A stretch of 64,000 nt of DNA from DASSKK01 sp035690495 (GCA_035690495.1 DASSKK010000063.1:87963-151962), one strand, 5' to 3'; numbered from the stretch's first letter, positions 1 through 10,202 are shown. Notes: generated from the letters alone by a model not told the origin. Made by a program: numbers and translations.

Positions 1-394
1 TCAACGGTCGCATCGCGCGGAAGTCGCGGCGATCCAAGGTGAGGACCACGTCGGTGCGATAGTCGCTGGCCACAGCGACCGCGACCGCGTCGGCGAGGTC
101 GAGATCCAGGGCGGCGTATCTGCGTCGCACACCCAAGGCGTTGCGTAGCTGCCGTGGCGTGGTGTCCGCGATGGCGATACGACCGGCATCCGCACGCTCG
201 AGTATCGTCGTGACGATCGCGTCGGCAACGGTGCGCTGTGCGCGGATCGTGGCCACCTGATGGACCTCCGTGAGTGCCACGGGGCTCAGGACCAGAAGGC
301 CGCAGGAGTTGGCTGCCGAAGACACCTGCGTGTGCTCCGGGTCGGCACGGTTGAACAGTGCGAGGATGCCGGAGGTGTCGGCGACGGCGATCAC
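1..394 (-). CDS. vapC: PIN-domain toxin, VapC type (3' end cut by window edge)
   Basis: About 131 residues are visible and the frame runs off the left edge only a few codons before a likely stop. PIN-domain features are present: an N-terminal VADTSG with the first metal-binding Asp, a TEVHQV segment with a conserved Glu, DLDLADAVAVAVA with further acids, and a final strand followed by LDRRDFRAM. VapC toxins are ribonucleases that cut tRNA or rRNA and are held inactive by the partner antitoxin. The GTG start overlaps the antitoxin stop (GTGA), indicating translational coupling. The family call is firm; that it is a working toxin is inference. Confidence 0.85.
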   Translation of the reverse strand, partial: MIAVADTSGILALFNRADPEHTQVSSAANSCGLLVLSPVALTEVHQVATIRAQRTVADAIVTTILERADAGRIAIADTTPRQLRNALGVRRRYAALDLDLADAVAVAVASDYRTDVVLTLDRRDFRAMRPL

Positions 395-648
395 GCGCCG
401 GTGCGCTCGCTCTTCGACCGGGCGGCCTGCTCGAGCGTCGCTCGCAGCTCGCCGTCCGACAGCCTCCCGAGGTCGACGGTCTCTTCGTCGCTGATCAGCG
501 GCTCGTCCCATACGCGCGCTCCCAGCGCGGCAAGCTTGACGCCCTCACGGATGATCTCGGCCTCGGCGATCCCGCGTCTCGCGGCGGCCTGCTTGATCAG
601 CGCAAGATCCTCCGGATCCGCGTACACGTTCGTGCGCTTCATGGGCAT
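391..648 (-). CDS. vapB: Ribbon-helix-helix antitoxin of the VapB type
   Basis: An 85-residue protein beginning MPMKRTNVYADPEDLALIKQ, the beta strand and first helix of a ribbon-helix-helix DNA-binding domain. The acidic C-terminal half is the expected toxin-binding tail. It is the first gene of the pair and overlaps the PIN toxin by four bases. A second ATG two codons downstream could also serve as start. A perfect 10-base palindrome lies just upstream on top of the likely -10 element, consistent with the usual autorepression of such operons. The RHH fold and the partnership are well supported; the operator is inference. Confidence 0.85.
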   Translation of the reverse strand: MPMKRTNVYADPEDLALIKQAAARRGIAEAEIIREGVKLAALGARVWDEPLISDEETVDLGRLSDGELRATLEQAARSKSERTGA

Positions 649-654
649 GTACCG

Positions 655-664
655 ATGTTAACAT
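655..664. promoter_or_regulatory. Palindrome ATGTTAACAT overlapping the antitoxin promoter
   Basis: A perfect 10-base inverted repeat sits 6 to 16 bases upstream of the antitoxin ATG. On the minus strand TATGTT (665-660) fits the actinobacterial -10 pattern TANNNT. The A/T-rich stretch is unusual in this GC-rich sequence. Likely autoregulatory operator and near-leaderless start. Confidence 0.5.
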
Positions 665-820
665 ATACGCATACGTCGGCGACCCCGGCTCGCAGGTGCC
701 GCACGTGCGTGGATCGGGCGGGGCGCCCCGGTAGGCTCATGCCCGCTGAGCTTCCCCACGCCGGCCCACAGAGATTCCGTCGTTCAGCGCGCAGCCGCCT
801 GGCGACCCGGAGGAGCCCTG

Positions 821-3800
821 TTGTACCTCAAGAGCCTCACGATGCGTGGCTTCAAGTCGTTCGCATCGTCGACGACCCTGCAGATGGAGCCGGGCATCAC
901 CTGCATCGTCGGGCCGAACGGATCCGGCAAGTCCAACGTGGTCGACGCGCTCGCCTGGGTGATGGGCGAGCAGGGCGCCAAGTCGCTGCGCGGCGGCAAG
1001 ATGGAGGACGTCATCTTCGCCGGCACATCCGGGCGGCCCCCGCTGGGCCGTGCAGAGGTCACCTTGACCATCGACAACTCCGACGGCGCCCTGCCCATCG
1101 AGTACGCCGAGGTGACCATCGGCCGCACGATGTTCCGCAACGGCGGCTCCGAGTACGCCATCAACGGCAGCCCGTGCCGGCTGCTGGACGTGCAGGAGCT
1201 GCTGTCCGACTCCGGCATCGGCCGGGAGATGCACGTGATCGTGGGCCAGGGCCAGCTCGACTCGATCCTGCACGCCACCCCTGAGGACCGTCGCGGTTTC
1301 ATCGAGGAGGCCGCCGGCGTCCTCAAGCACCGCAAGCGCAAGGAGAAGGCGCTGCGCAAGCTGGAGTCGACGGAGGGCAACCTGACCCGTCTGGCCGACC
1401 TGCTCGGCGAGATCCGTCGCCAGCTCAAGCCGTTGGGCCGCCAGGCCGAGGTCGCCAAGAAGGCGGCCGGGATCCAGGCGGACGCGCGCGACGCGCGGGC
1501 CCGGCTGCTCGCCGACGACCTGGTCACCGCGCGCACCGGGCTCGACCAGGAGCTCGCCGACGAGTCGCTGCTCGTGGAGCGTCAGGCCGACGTCGCGCGC
1601 CGGCTCGAGGAGGCCCGGCTCAGCGAGTCGTCCCTGGAGACATCGCTGCGCGAGGACCTGCCCGAGCTGGCCCGCGCCCAGGAGACCTGGTTCGCGCTGT
1701 CCGGGCTGCGGGAGCGCCTCAAGGGCACCGCGGCGCTGGCGGCGGAGCGGGTGCGCAACGCCCGCGCCATGGAGGACGAGCCTGATCGCCAGCAGGGCCG
1801 CGACCCGGAGCAGATGCTCGGGGAGGCCGAGCAGGTCCGTGCCCAGGAGCGCGAGATCGCCGGTCAGGTCGAGACCCGGCGCACTGCGCTGGACGAGGCC
1901 GTGGCGACCCGCGCCGCGGCCGAGGAGGCGCACGCCGAGGAGGACCGCCGCGTGGCAGGGCTCCAGCGCGCCGCCGCCGACCGCCGGGAGGGGTTGGCCC
2001 GGCTGCACGGCCAGGTCAACGCACTGAGGAGCCGCGCCGCCGCCGCCGACGAGGAGCTCGGCCGGCTGGCCACGGCCCATGAGCAGGCCACCGCCCGCGC
2101 AGATCGGGCACAGCGCGAGTTCACCGCCTTGGAAACCAAGATCGCCGGGCTCGACGCCGGTGAGAAGGGACTGGACGCGGAGCACGAGGGAGCCGCGTCG
2201 CAGCTCGCCGACATCGAGGACCGTCTCACCAAGCTCCGCGAGGAGTTGCAGACCGCCGAGCGGGAACGCTCCGCCCTCGCCGCCCGCAGGGAGGCGCTCG
2301 AGCTCGGCCTGAACCGCAAGGACGGAGCCGGAGCGCTGCTGGCCGCGACCGACACCGTCTCCGGCCTGCTCGGCTCCGTGGCGGCGTTGATGTCGGTGCG
2401 GCCGGGCTACGAGACCGCCGTCGCGCGCGCGCTCGGGAGCGCGGCCGACGCCATCGCGGTCGAGCACGTGGACGCGGCGCTCGGCGCGATCGCGCACCTG
2501 CGATCGGAGGACCTCGGCCGCGCCGGGATGCTGCTGGCGACCAGCGGTGCCGACGATGTCGACGACACGGTCTGGCCGGGGCTGCCGGCGGGTGTGGTGT
2601 ACGCCGTGGACGTGGTCGACTGCCCGGCGGACCTGCGAGGATCCCTGCACCGGATGCTGTTCAAGGTCGCGGTCGTCGACGACGGGAACGCGGCGCGTGC
2701 TCTGGTCCGCGACCTGCCGGACGTGACCGCCGTGACCCGGGAGGGGGACGTGCTCGGCGCGCACTTCGCGTCCGGTGGCTCGTCCAGCCAGCCCAGCCTG
2801 CTGGAGGTCCAGTCCGCCTTCGACGACGCTGTGGATGCCCTCGCAGCGTCCGAGCACACCTGCCAGCGGCTCGGCTTCGACCATGCCCGTCTTGACGAGG
2901 AGCGCCAGCAGGCACAGCGCAGCGTCGATGTCTCTTTGGCCAAGCTCCACGAGTCCGATGCCACCTTGGCGGCCGTCGCCGAGGAGCTCGGCCAGCTCGG
3001 CGCACTCGCTCGTTCGGCGCGCGGTGAGGCGGATCGGGTCGCCGCCGCCATCGTCGAGGCCGAGCAGGCTCGCGACCGCGACCTGGCAGGACTTGCCGAC
3101 CTGGAGCAGCGGCTCACGGCGGCCACCGAGTCCCGCGAGGAGGAGCCCGATACCCAGACACGCGAGCAGCTGGCCGAGAACGCCCGGGACTCGCGCCACA
3201 AGGAGATGGAGGCACGCCTCGCGCTGCGGACCGCCGAGGAGCGCGGCCGAGCGCTCGCCGGGCGTGCCGACTCGCTGGTGGCGGCCGCCCGGGCCGAGCG
3301 CGAGGCACGCGCCCGCGCCGCCGAGCGCCGTGCCCGCCTGCTCCGCGAGGGCGAGGTCGCCCGCGCCGCCGGCCGGGGTGTCGCGGTCGTGCTGAGCCGG
3401 CTGGAGACGTCGCTGCGTTCCGCCGAGGAGCGCCGGACGGGCGTCGAGGGGTCCCGTCGCGGCCGGGAGCACGAGCTGACGGCGGTCCGCGCCCGGTTGC
3501 GCGAGCTCGCCCAGGAGCACGACGAGCTGGTCGGCACCGTGCACCGCGACGAGATGGCCCGCACCCAGCAGCGGATGCGCATCGAGGCCCTGGAGGAACG
3601 TGCGGTCGACGAGCTCGGCATCGATCCTGCGTCCCTGATCGAGGAGTTCGGGCCCGAGCTGCCGGTCCCGGTCGCCGACACGGAGTGCGGCGAGCCGCAT
3701 CACACGGCGTACGCCCGCGAGGAGCAGCAGAAGCGGCTGCGCACCGCCGAGCGGGCGCTGTCGATGCTGGGGAAGGTCAACCCGCTGGCGCTCGAGGAGT

Positions 3801-4369
3801 TCTCCGCCCTGGAGGAGCGGCACAAGTTCCTCACCGAGCAGGTGGAGGACCTGAAGAAGACCCGCCGCGACCTGCTCGACATCGTGCACGAGGTCGACGA
3901 GCGCGTCGAGCAGGTGTTCACGGCGGCCTACCAGGACGTGGCCGGCGCCTTCGAGACGACGTTCGCCAGGCTGTTCCCCGGTGGCCAGGGCCGGCTCGTG
4001 CTCACCGACCCGTCCGACATGCTCGCCAGCGGTGTCGAGGTGGAGGCACGGCCACCCGGCAAGAAGATCAAACGGCTCTCGCTGCTGTCCGGCGGGGAGC
4101 GGTCCCTGGTCGCGGTCGCGTTCCTGGTGGCGCTGTTCAAGGCCCGGCCGTCGCCGTTCTACATCCTCGACGAGGTCGAGGCGGCCCTCGACGACACCAA
4201 CCTCGGCCGGCTGCTGCAGATCTACGACGAGCTGCGCGAGAACAGCCAGCTGCTGGTGATCACCCACCAGAAGCGGACCATGGAGATCGGGGACGCGTTG
4301 TACGGCGTGACGATGCGCGACGACGGGGTCTCGGCGGTGATCAGCCAGCGCATCCGCGAACCGGCATGA
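821..4369 (+). CDS. smc: Chromosome segregation ATPase SMC
   Basis: A full-length 1182-residue SMC, the usual size. The N-terminal ATPase half has the Walker A GPNGSGKSN at residues 31-39. Two long charged coiled-coil arms flank a hinge at about residues 500-640. The C-terminal half has the signature LSGGERS near 1089 and the Walker B FYILDEVEAALDD near 1115. SMC dimers with ScpA/ScpB compact and segregate the chromosome. The start is TTG, chosen because the conserved MYLKSLTMRGFKSFA begins there, with GGAGG just upstream. Its stop overlaps the ATG of the next gene. Confidence 0.97.
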   Translation: MYLKSLTMRGFKSFASSTTLQMEPGITCIVGPNGSGKSNVVDALAWVMGEQGAKSLRGGKMEDVIFAGTSGRPPLGRAEVTLTIDNSDGALPIEYAEVTIGRTMFRNGGSEYAINGSPCRLLDVQELLSDSGIGREMHVIVGQGQLDSILHATPEDRRGFIEEAAGVLKHRKRKEKALRKLESTEGNLTRLADLLGEIRRQLKPLGRQAEVAKKAAGIQADARDARARLLADDLVTARTGLDQELADESLLVERQADVARRLEEARLSESSLETSLREDLPELARAQETWFALSGLRERLKGTAALAAERVRNARAMEDEPDRQQGRDPEQMLGEAEQVRAQEREIAGQVETRRTALDEAVATRAAAEEAHAEEDRRVAGLQRAAADRREGLARLHGQVNALRSRAAAADEELGRLATAHEQATARADRAQREFTALETKIAGLDAGEKGLDAEHEGAASQLADIEDRLTKLREELQTAERERSALAARREALELGLNRKDGAGALLAATDTVSGLLGSVAALMSVRPGYETAVARALGSAADAIAVEHVDAALGAIAHLRSEDLGRAGMLLATSGADDVDDTVWPGLPAGVVYAVDVVDCPADLRGSLHRMLFKVAVVDDGNAARALVRDLPDVTAVTREGDVLGAHFASGGSSSQPSLLEVQSAFDDAVDALAASEHTCQRLGFDHARLDEERQQAQRSVDVSLAKLHESDATLAAVAEELGQLGALARSARGEADRVAAAIVEAEQARDRDLAGLADLEQRLTAATESREEEPDTQTREQLAENARDSRHKEMEARLALRTAEERGRALAGRADSLVAAARAEREARARAAERRARLLREGEVARAAGRGVAVVLSRLETSLRSAEERRTGVEGSRRGREHELTAVRARLRELAQEHDELVGTVHRDEMARTQQRMRIEALEERAVDELGIDPASLIEEFGPELPVPVADTECGEPHHTAYAREEQQKRLRTAERALSMLGKVNPLALEEFSALEERHKFLTEQVEDLKKTRRDLLDIVHEVDERVEQVFTAAYQDVAGAFETTFARLFPGGQGRLVLTDPSDMLASGVEVEARPPGKKIKRLSLLSGGERSLVAVAFLVALFKARPSPFYILDEVEAALDDTNLGRLLQIYDELRENSQLLVITHQKRTMEIGDALYGVTMRDDGVSAVISQRIREPA

Positions 4370-4842
4370 GCGACCGGCCCGCGCCACCGAGGCACCCCCC
4401 GCCGACGAGGGCCGACTTCGCCGTGTGGCGCACCGTGACGACCCGCTGGGACGACGACGACGTCTACGGCCACATGAACAACGCCACCTACTACGAGCTG
4501 TTCGACACCGCGGTCAACGCGCACCTGATCGAGGCCACCGGCGTCGACATCCGTACGCTCCCCGCGATCGGCGTGGTCGCGGAGACCGGCTGCCGCTACT
4601 TCCGGGAGATCGGGTTTCCTGCGCCGGTCGACGTCGGTCTGGCCGTCGAGCGTCTCGGCACCTCCTCGGTGACCTACCGGCTGGGGCTCTTCCAGGCGGA
4701 CTCTGCAGGCAACGACCAGGCGGCCGCGGAGGGCAGGTTCGTGCACGTCTACGTGACGCGGGAGGCCGAGGCCGGTGCGGCGCGGGCGGTGTGCCCGGTT
4801 CCCGACACGATCAGGGCCGTGCTCGCGCCGCTGGTCCGCTGA
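4366..4842 (+). CDS. Hotdog-fold acyl-CoA thioesterase (YbgC/4HBT type)
   Basis: A 158-residue protein with the signature WDDDDVYGHMNNATYYE, including the catalytic Asp followed by the GHMNN motif of 4-hydroxybenzoyl-CoA-type thioesterases. The length is normal for a single hotdog domain. It probably hydrolyses a fatty or aromatic acyl-CoA; the substrate cannot be read from sequence. The ATG overlaps the smc TGA, so it is likely translated from the smc message. A strong hairpin follows, ending this unit. Confidence 0.88.
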   Translation: MSDRPAPPRHPPPTRADFAVWRTVTTRWDDDDVYGHMNNATYYELFDTAVNAHLIEATGVDIRTLPAIGVVAETGCRYFREIGFPAPVDVGLAVERLGTSSVTYRLGLFQADSAGNDQAAAEGRFVHVYVTREAEAGAARAVCPVPDTIRAVLAPLVR

Positions 4843-4872
4843 CGACGACAGCGCCGATCCGCACATTCCGGG

Positions 4873-4903
4873 CGCCGCTCCACCATCCGATGGTGTAGCG
4901 GCG
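4873..4903 (+). terminator. Hairpin terminator after the smc-thioesterase unit
   Basis: CGCCGCT and CACCAT pair with ATGGTG and AGCGGCG around a CCG loop: 13 pairs interrupted by one C/T mismatch. No T run follows, as is common for actinobacterial hairpin terminators. It lies 31 bases after the thioesterase stop. Confidence 0.65.
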
Positions 4904-4920
4904 GGCAACCGGGGGAACGC

Positions 4921-4926
4921 TAGGGT
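4921..4926 (+). promoter_or_regulatory. -10 element TAGGGT for the small membrane-protein gene
   Basis: TAGGGT fits TANNNT and lies right after the terminator hairpin and 33 bases before the GTG at 4959. No clear -35 is seen. Confidence 0.35.
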
Positions 4927-4958
4927 CGCAGAGGAAACAGACTTCGAAGTGGTGAGCC

Positions 4959-5162
4959 GTGACCTGGTTGGTGCTGAGCATGGTGGTGGTCCTGGTGATC
5001 GCCGCAGCCGTCGTCGTGTACGTCGCGTTCCCGCACCGCGGCCACCAGGTGCCGCACGCGCCCTGGATGGGCGTCGCGATGCGCAAAGGAGTCCGCAGCC
5101 TGCCTACGCTGGACAACCAGCGTGACGACGAGGACAGGCCGCGCGAGCAGCCGCGACACTGA
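4959..5162 (+). CDS. Small single-pass membrane protein, unknown function
   Basis: A 67-residue protein: one hydrophobic segment at residues 2-23 (TWLVLSMVVVLVIAAAVVVY) followed by a charged, proline-containing tail rich in Arg, Asp and Glu. The GTG start is the one that gives an intact membrane helix. It sits between the smc unit and ftsY, behind its own likely promoter. No family is recognised. The base composition is like its neighbours, which supports coding, but there is no motif to suggest a role. Confidence 0.6.
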   Translation: MTWLVLSMVVVLVIAAAVVVYVAFPHRGHQVPHAPWMGVAMRKGVRSLPTLDNQRDDEDRPREQPRH

Positions 5163-5210
5163 CCTCTGCACCTGCGCAACCCGTCGCCCGGGCAGTTTCG
5201 CATGCTCTGA

Positions 5211-6392
5211 TTGGATACTCCTGTGGGCGCCTATCTCTACCTGATCATCGCGATCGCGGTCGTCGTGGTGCTGGTGGCCGCCGGTCTCGTCGTCTCCGGA
5301 GTGCGCAGCCGCGGACGCCGCAGCGCTGCCGAGCAGCCGCCCGCGGCCCGGCCGGACACCCTCGTCGAGCAGGCACCGCCGCCTTCGGCGCAGCCCCAGG
5401 ACAAGGTCGCCGACACCACGCTTCCCGAGGTAGCCCCCGAGCCGACCCTGGAGAAGCCCGAGTCGGGTGCCCGCCGCCTCGTCCGGCTGCGGCAGCGGCT
5501 CGCCCGGTCGCAGAGCTCGCTCGGCCGCGGGCTGCTGACGCTGTTGTCCCGCGACGTCATCGACGAGGACACCTGGCAGGAGATCGAGGACACGCTGCTG
5601 ACTGCCGACGTCGGCGTCGCCCCCACCCAGGAGCTCGTCGACCGGCTGCGCACCCGCGTGAAGGTCGAGGGGAAGTCGAGCGCGTCGATGCGCGACATCC
5701 TCCACGAGGAGCTGGTCACGCTCGTCGACCCCAGCCTGGACCGGTCGTTGCACGTGGACCGGCACAAGGGATTGCCCGCGATCGTGCTGATGGTCGGTGT
5801 CAACGGCACCGGCAAGACCACCACGGTCGGCAAGCTGGCACGGGTTCTCGTCGCCGAGGACAAGCAGGTGGTGCTCGGCGCCGCCGACACGTTCCGTGCC
5901 GCGGCCGCCGAGCAGCTGGCCACCTGGGGGGAGCGGGTCGGCGTGCCCGCCGTACGCGGCGCCGAGGGCAGCGACCCGGCCAGCGTGGCCTTCGAGGCGG
6001 TCAAGAGCGGCGTCGAGCGGGAAGCCGACGTCGTCGTAGTCGACACCGCGGGCCGGCTGCAGAACAAGGCCGGCCTGATGGACGAGCTCGGCAAGGTCAA
6101 GCGGGTGATCGAGAAGCAGGCCCCTGTCAGCGAGGTGCTGCTGGTGCTCGACGCCACGACCGGCCAGAACGGGATGACCCAGGCCCGGGTGTTCCGGGAG
6201 GTCGTCGACGTGACGGGCATCGTGCTGACCAAGCTGGACGGCTCCGCCAAGGGCGGCATCGTGGTGGCCGTCCAGCGCGAGCTGGGCGTGCCCGTCAAGC
6301 TGGTGGGCGTGGGGGAGGGGGCCGACGACCTCGCTCCCTTCGACCCGGAGGCGTTCGTGGACGCTTTGCTGGGCGAGGCGAACGAAGACTAG
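5211..6392 (+). CDS. ftsY: Signal recognition particle receptor FtsY
   Basis: FtsY is the membrane receptor that docks Ffh-bound ribosomes. The protein has an N-terminal membrane anchor (about residues 8-28), an acidic/proline linker to about 85, then the NG domain. GTPase motifs are complete: GVNGTGKTTT near 196, DTFRAAA, DTAGRLQ near 277 and TKLDGSAKGG near 340. The TTG at 5211 gives 393 residues; a GTG at 5223 gives 389 and leaves the anchor whole, and neither has a strong ribosome binding site. Its stop lies in a CTAG shared with a short frame on the opposite strand. Confidence 0.96.
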   Translation: MDTPVGAYLYLIIAIAVVVVLVAAGLVVSGVRSRGRRSAAEQPPAARPDTLVEQAPPPSAQPQDKVADTTLPEVAPEPTLEKPESGARRLVRLRQRLARSQSSLGRGLLTLLSRDVIDEDTWQEIEDTLLTADVGVAPTQELVDRLRTRVKVEGKSSASMRDILHEELVTLVDPSLDRSLHVDRHKGLPAIVLMVGVNGTGKTTTVGKLARVLVAEDKQVVLGAADTFRAAAAEQLATWGERVGVPAVRGAEGSDPASVAFEAVKSGVEREADVVVVDTAGRLQNKAGLMDELGKVKRVIEKQAPVSEVLLVLDATTGQNGMTQARVFREVVDVTGIVLTKLDGSAKGGIVVAVQRELGVPVKLVGVGEGADDLAPFDPEAFVDALLGEANED

Positions 6393-6496
6393 CCCGCCGC
6401 ACCGGTCGGGTCCGCGAGCTCCGTGAGCCGGCGCTCGAGCGCCTGGTAGTTGGCAGCGACCTGCTTCTGCTCCTCCTCGGAGAGTGCAAGCAGGCA
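6389..6496 (-). pseudogene. Possible 3' remnant of an unidentified gene
   Basis: Between the convergent ends of ftsY and the TetR gene a minus-strand frame reads LSEEEQKQVAANYQALERRL followed by TELADPTGAAG and a TAG stop. It has GC-ending codons and amphipathic-helix character, but no proper start codon; it merges upstream into the TetR stop region. It could be the tail of a gene displaced by the TetR insertion, or a chance frame. The family is not recognised. Confidence 0.25.
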
Positions 6497-6503
6497 CCCC
6501 GGC

Positions 6504-7112
6504 TCAGGCCAGCACGCCCCGCAGGGTGAACTCCACCAGCCCGTCCACGTCGTCAGCGGTCGGCATCGGGCGGCGGGTGATCGCTCGCATCGTCAGCAGC
6601 CCACCCAACCACTGCACGATGGCGTCGAGGTCAGCGTCGGCGCGCACCTCTCCACGGGCGATCGCCCGCTCGAAGGTCCGCTTCGACTCGGCCTCCCGGC
6701 GCTCGGTGCTCTGTCGGTACAGCTCCGCGACGCGGTCGTCGCGCACGGACTCGCTGATCGACATCCGCAGGAAGGCCGCCCCCTCGGGAGAGTTGACGAA
6801 CGCGAGTGCCGCGCGGTAGCTCTCGGCGAGATCGGTGCGGATGCTGCCGGTGTCCGGCTCGGGCATCTCCGCGGTGTAGAGGGTCTGCATCGCCGCGAGG
6901 GCGAGGTCTTCCTTCCTCGCCCAGCGCCGGTACACCGTCGCCTTCCCCACCCCCGCGGCGCGTGCCACGTCGTCGACCGTGGTGCGGTCGAAGCCGCGGT
7001 GCAGCAGGAGCTCGGCGGCGGCCCGTGTGATGCGCGCGTCCACCTCGGGGTCGCGCGGGCGGCCGCGGGCACGACGTACCGGCTCGGGAGCATGGATGGT
7101 GGTGCCGATCAT
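6504..7112 (-). CDS. TetR family transcriptional regulator
   Basis: A protein of about 202 residues. The N-terminal helix-turn-helix runs from ITRAAAELLLHRGFDRTTVD to GVGKATVYRRWARKEDLALA, typical of TetR repressors. The C-terminal ligand domain (about residues 80-200) has no recognisable effector signature. The ATG at 7112 is preferred because GGTGA precedes it; an ATG at 7124 and further upstream starts are possible. It is convergent with ftsY and divergent from amt, a position not occupied in the conserved smc-ftsY-amt-ffh order, so it looks inserted. It may control itself; a link to amt is only positional. Confidence 0.88.
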   Translation of the reverse strand: MIGTTIHAPEPVRRARGRPRDPEVDARITRAAAELLLHRGFDRTTVDDVARAAGVGKATVYRRWARKEDLALAAMQTLYTAEMPEPDTGSIRTDLAESYRAALAFVNSPEGAAFLRMSISESVRDDRVAELYRQSTERREAESKRTFERAIARGEVRADADLDAIVQWLGGLLTMRAITRRPMPTADDVDGLVEFTLRGVLA

Positions 7113-7201
7113 GGCGGTCACCATACGCGATTTTCGAAGACGGGCGCGGCACTCGGGTCCGCAATTGCGTGACATCTGCCCGTAACATCGCAGGCCGCCC
7201 C

Positions 7202-7217
7202 GTCACAGGCGCGCAAC
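7202..7217 (+). promoter_or_regulatory. GlnR-like half-site pair upstream of amt
   Basis: GTCAC-N6-GCAAC resembles the actinobacterial GlnR box (GTnAC-N6-GaAAC) and lies 45-60 bases before the amt ATG. A looser GTGAC-N8-GTAAC precedes it at 7169-7186. GlnR control of amt is well known in the phylum; this particular site is inferred. Confidence 0.35.
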
Positions 7218-7261
7218 AACATCCCGGCTTGCACGAAACATCCGCTCGGCACGCTGTGCCC

Positions 7262-8602
<1,341 letters not shown>

Positions 8603-8633
8603 TCCGACCGACCTTTCGAGGACTGGACCGACA

Positions 8634-10193
8634 TTGTTTGCGACTCTCTCCGACCGTCTCGCCGCCACGTTCAAGAGCCTTCGCGGCAAGGGGCGGCTCT
8701 CCGAGGCCGACATCGACGCGACCGCGCGCGAGATCCGGATCGCGCTGCTCGAGGCCGACGTCGCCCTGCCGGTCGTCAAGCAGTTCGTCGCCGCGGTCAA
8801 GGAGCGTGCCCGGGGCGAGGAGGTCAGCGGGGCGCTGAACCCCGCCCAGCAGGTCGTCAAGATCGTCAACGAGGAGCTCGTCGAGATCCTCGGCGGCCAG
8901 ACCCGGCGGCTGCGGTTCGCCAAGCACCCGCCGACGGTGATCCTGCTCGCCGGCCTGCAGGGCACCGGCAAGACCACACTGGCCGCAAAGCTGGGACTGT
9001 GGCTGAAGGAGCAGGGCCACAGTCCGATGCTGGTCGCCGCGGACCTGCAGCGACCCAACGCGGTCACCCAGCTGCAGGTGAACGGGGAACGCGCAGGCGT
9101 GACGGTGTTCGCACCCGAGCCAGGCAACGGCGTCGGTGACCCCGTGGCGGTCGCCCGGGACGCCGTAGGGGAGGCGGGGCGCACCCTGCACGATGTGATC
9201 ATCGTGGACACCGCCGGGCGGCTCGGCGTCGACGAGGAGATGATGGCGCAGGCCGCAGCCATCCGCGACGCCGTCACGCCGGACGAGACGTTGTTCGTCG
9301 TCGACGCGATGATCGGTCAGGACGCCGTACGCACCGCCCTCGCGTTCTCCGAGGGCGTCGGCTACGACGCCGTCGTGCTCACCAAGCTCGACGGCGACGC
9401 ACGAGGCGGTGCCGCCCTGTCGGTCGCCTCCGTGACCGGCAAGCCGGTGATGTTCGCCTCGGCGGGCGAGAAGCTCACCGACTTCGACCTGTTCCACCCG
9501 GACCGGATGGCCTCCCGGATCCTCGACATGGGCGACATGCTCACGCTCATCGAGCAGGCCGAGAAGACGTTCGATGCCGAGCAGGCGGCCAAGGCGGCCG
9601 CGAAGCTCACCGGCCAGGGCGGCGAGTTCACGCTCGACGACTTCCTGCAGCAGATGCGTCAGATCCGCAAGATGGGGTCGATGTCCAAGATCATGGGCAT
9701 GCTGCCGGGGATGGCGCAGTTCCGCGACCAGCTGGAGAACTTCGACGAGCGGGAGGTCGACCGGATCGAGGCGATGATCTGCTCGATGACCCCCGCCGAG
9801 CGCGACAACCCCAAGATCATCGACGGCTCCCGGCGCGCCCGGATCTCCCGCGGGTCGGGCACTGCCGTCTCCGACGTCAACGGGCTGGTCGACAGGTTCT
9901 TCGAGGCCCGCAAGATGATGATGTCGATGGCCCGGGGTGGCGGGATGCCGGGCATGCCTGGCCTACCCGGCATGAGCGGTGGCAAGCGCTCCAAGCAGCG
10001 GCAGGCGAAGAAGAGCAAGGCCAAGCGCGGCTCCGGGAACCCCGCCAAGCGCGCCGCCCAGGAGCGGGCGGCCGCACGGAAGGCCGAAGGCGCCGGCGTC
10101 TCCGGCAGCCCGTTCGGCGGCCCGTCGCAGGACGACGAGTTCGACCCCGCCTCGGTCGAGCTCCCGGCCGACCTGTCCAAGTACCTCGAGTAG
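8634..10193 (+). CDS. ffh: Signal recognition particle GTPase Ffh
   Basis: Ffh is the protein subunit of the signal recognition particle, binding 4.5S RNA and signal sequences and docking on FtsY. The 519-residue protein has an N domain (1-95), a G domain with GLQGTGKTTLA near 107, DTAGRLG near 192 and TKLDGDARGG near 249, and a methionine-rich M domain from about 300 ending in MMMSMARGGGMPGMPG and a basic Lys/Arg tail. TTG is the start because the conserved MFATLSDRL begins there; a longer in-frame extension runs back into amt and is not real. Confidence 0.97.
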   Translation: MFATLSDRLAATFKSLRGKGRLSEADIDATAREIRIALLEADVALPVVKQFVAAVKERARGEEVSGALNPAQQVVKIVNEELVEILGGQTRRLRFAKHPPTVILLAGLQGTGKTTLAAKLGLWLKEQGHSPMLVAADLQRPNAVTQLQVNGERAGVTVFAPEPGNGVGDPVAVARDAVGEAGRTLHDVIIVDTAGRLGVDEEMMAQAAAIRDAVTPDETLFVVDAMIGQDAVRTALAFSEGVGYDAVVLTKLDGDARGGAALSVASVTGKPVMFASAGEKLTDFDLFHPDRMASRILDMGDMLTLIEQAEKTFDAEQAAKAAAKLTGQGGEFTLDDFLQQMRQIRKMGSMSKIMGMLPGMAQFRDQLENFDEREVDRIEAMICSMTPAERDNPKIIDGSRRARISRGSGTAVSDVNGLVDRFFEARKMMMSMARGGGMPGMPGLPGMSGGKRSKQRQAKKSKAKRGSGNPAKRAAQERAAARKAEGAGVSGSPFGGPSQDDEFDPASVELPADLSKYLE

Positions 10194-10202
10194 TCTCCGC
10201 GC

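Noticed and set aside
737..4387. A 1216-codon open frame antisense to smc
   Set aside because: Long antisense frames are expected in GC-rich genes; its product is Leu/Gly/Arg-rich with no domain, and smc is certain.
4920..6497. Long antisense frame over ftsY
   Set aside because: Mirror of the GC-rich codon pattern; the product has no recognisable fold and ftsY is intact on the other strand.
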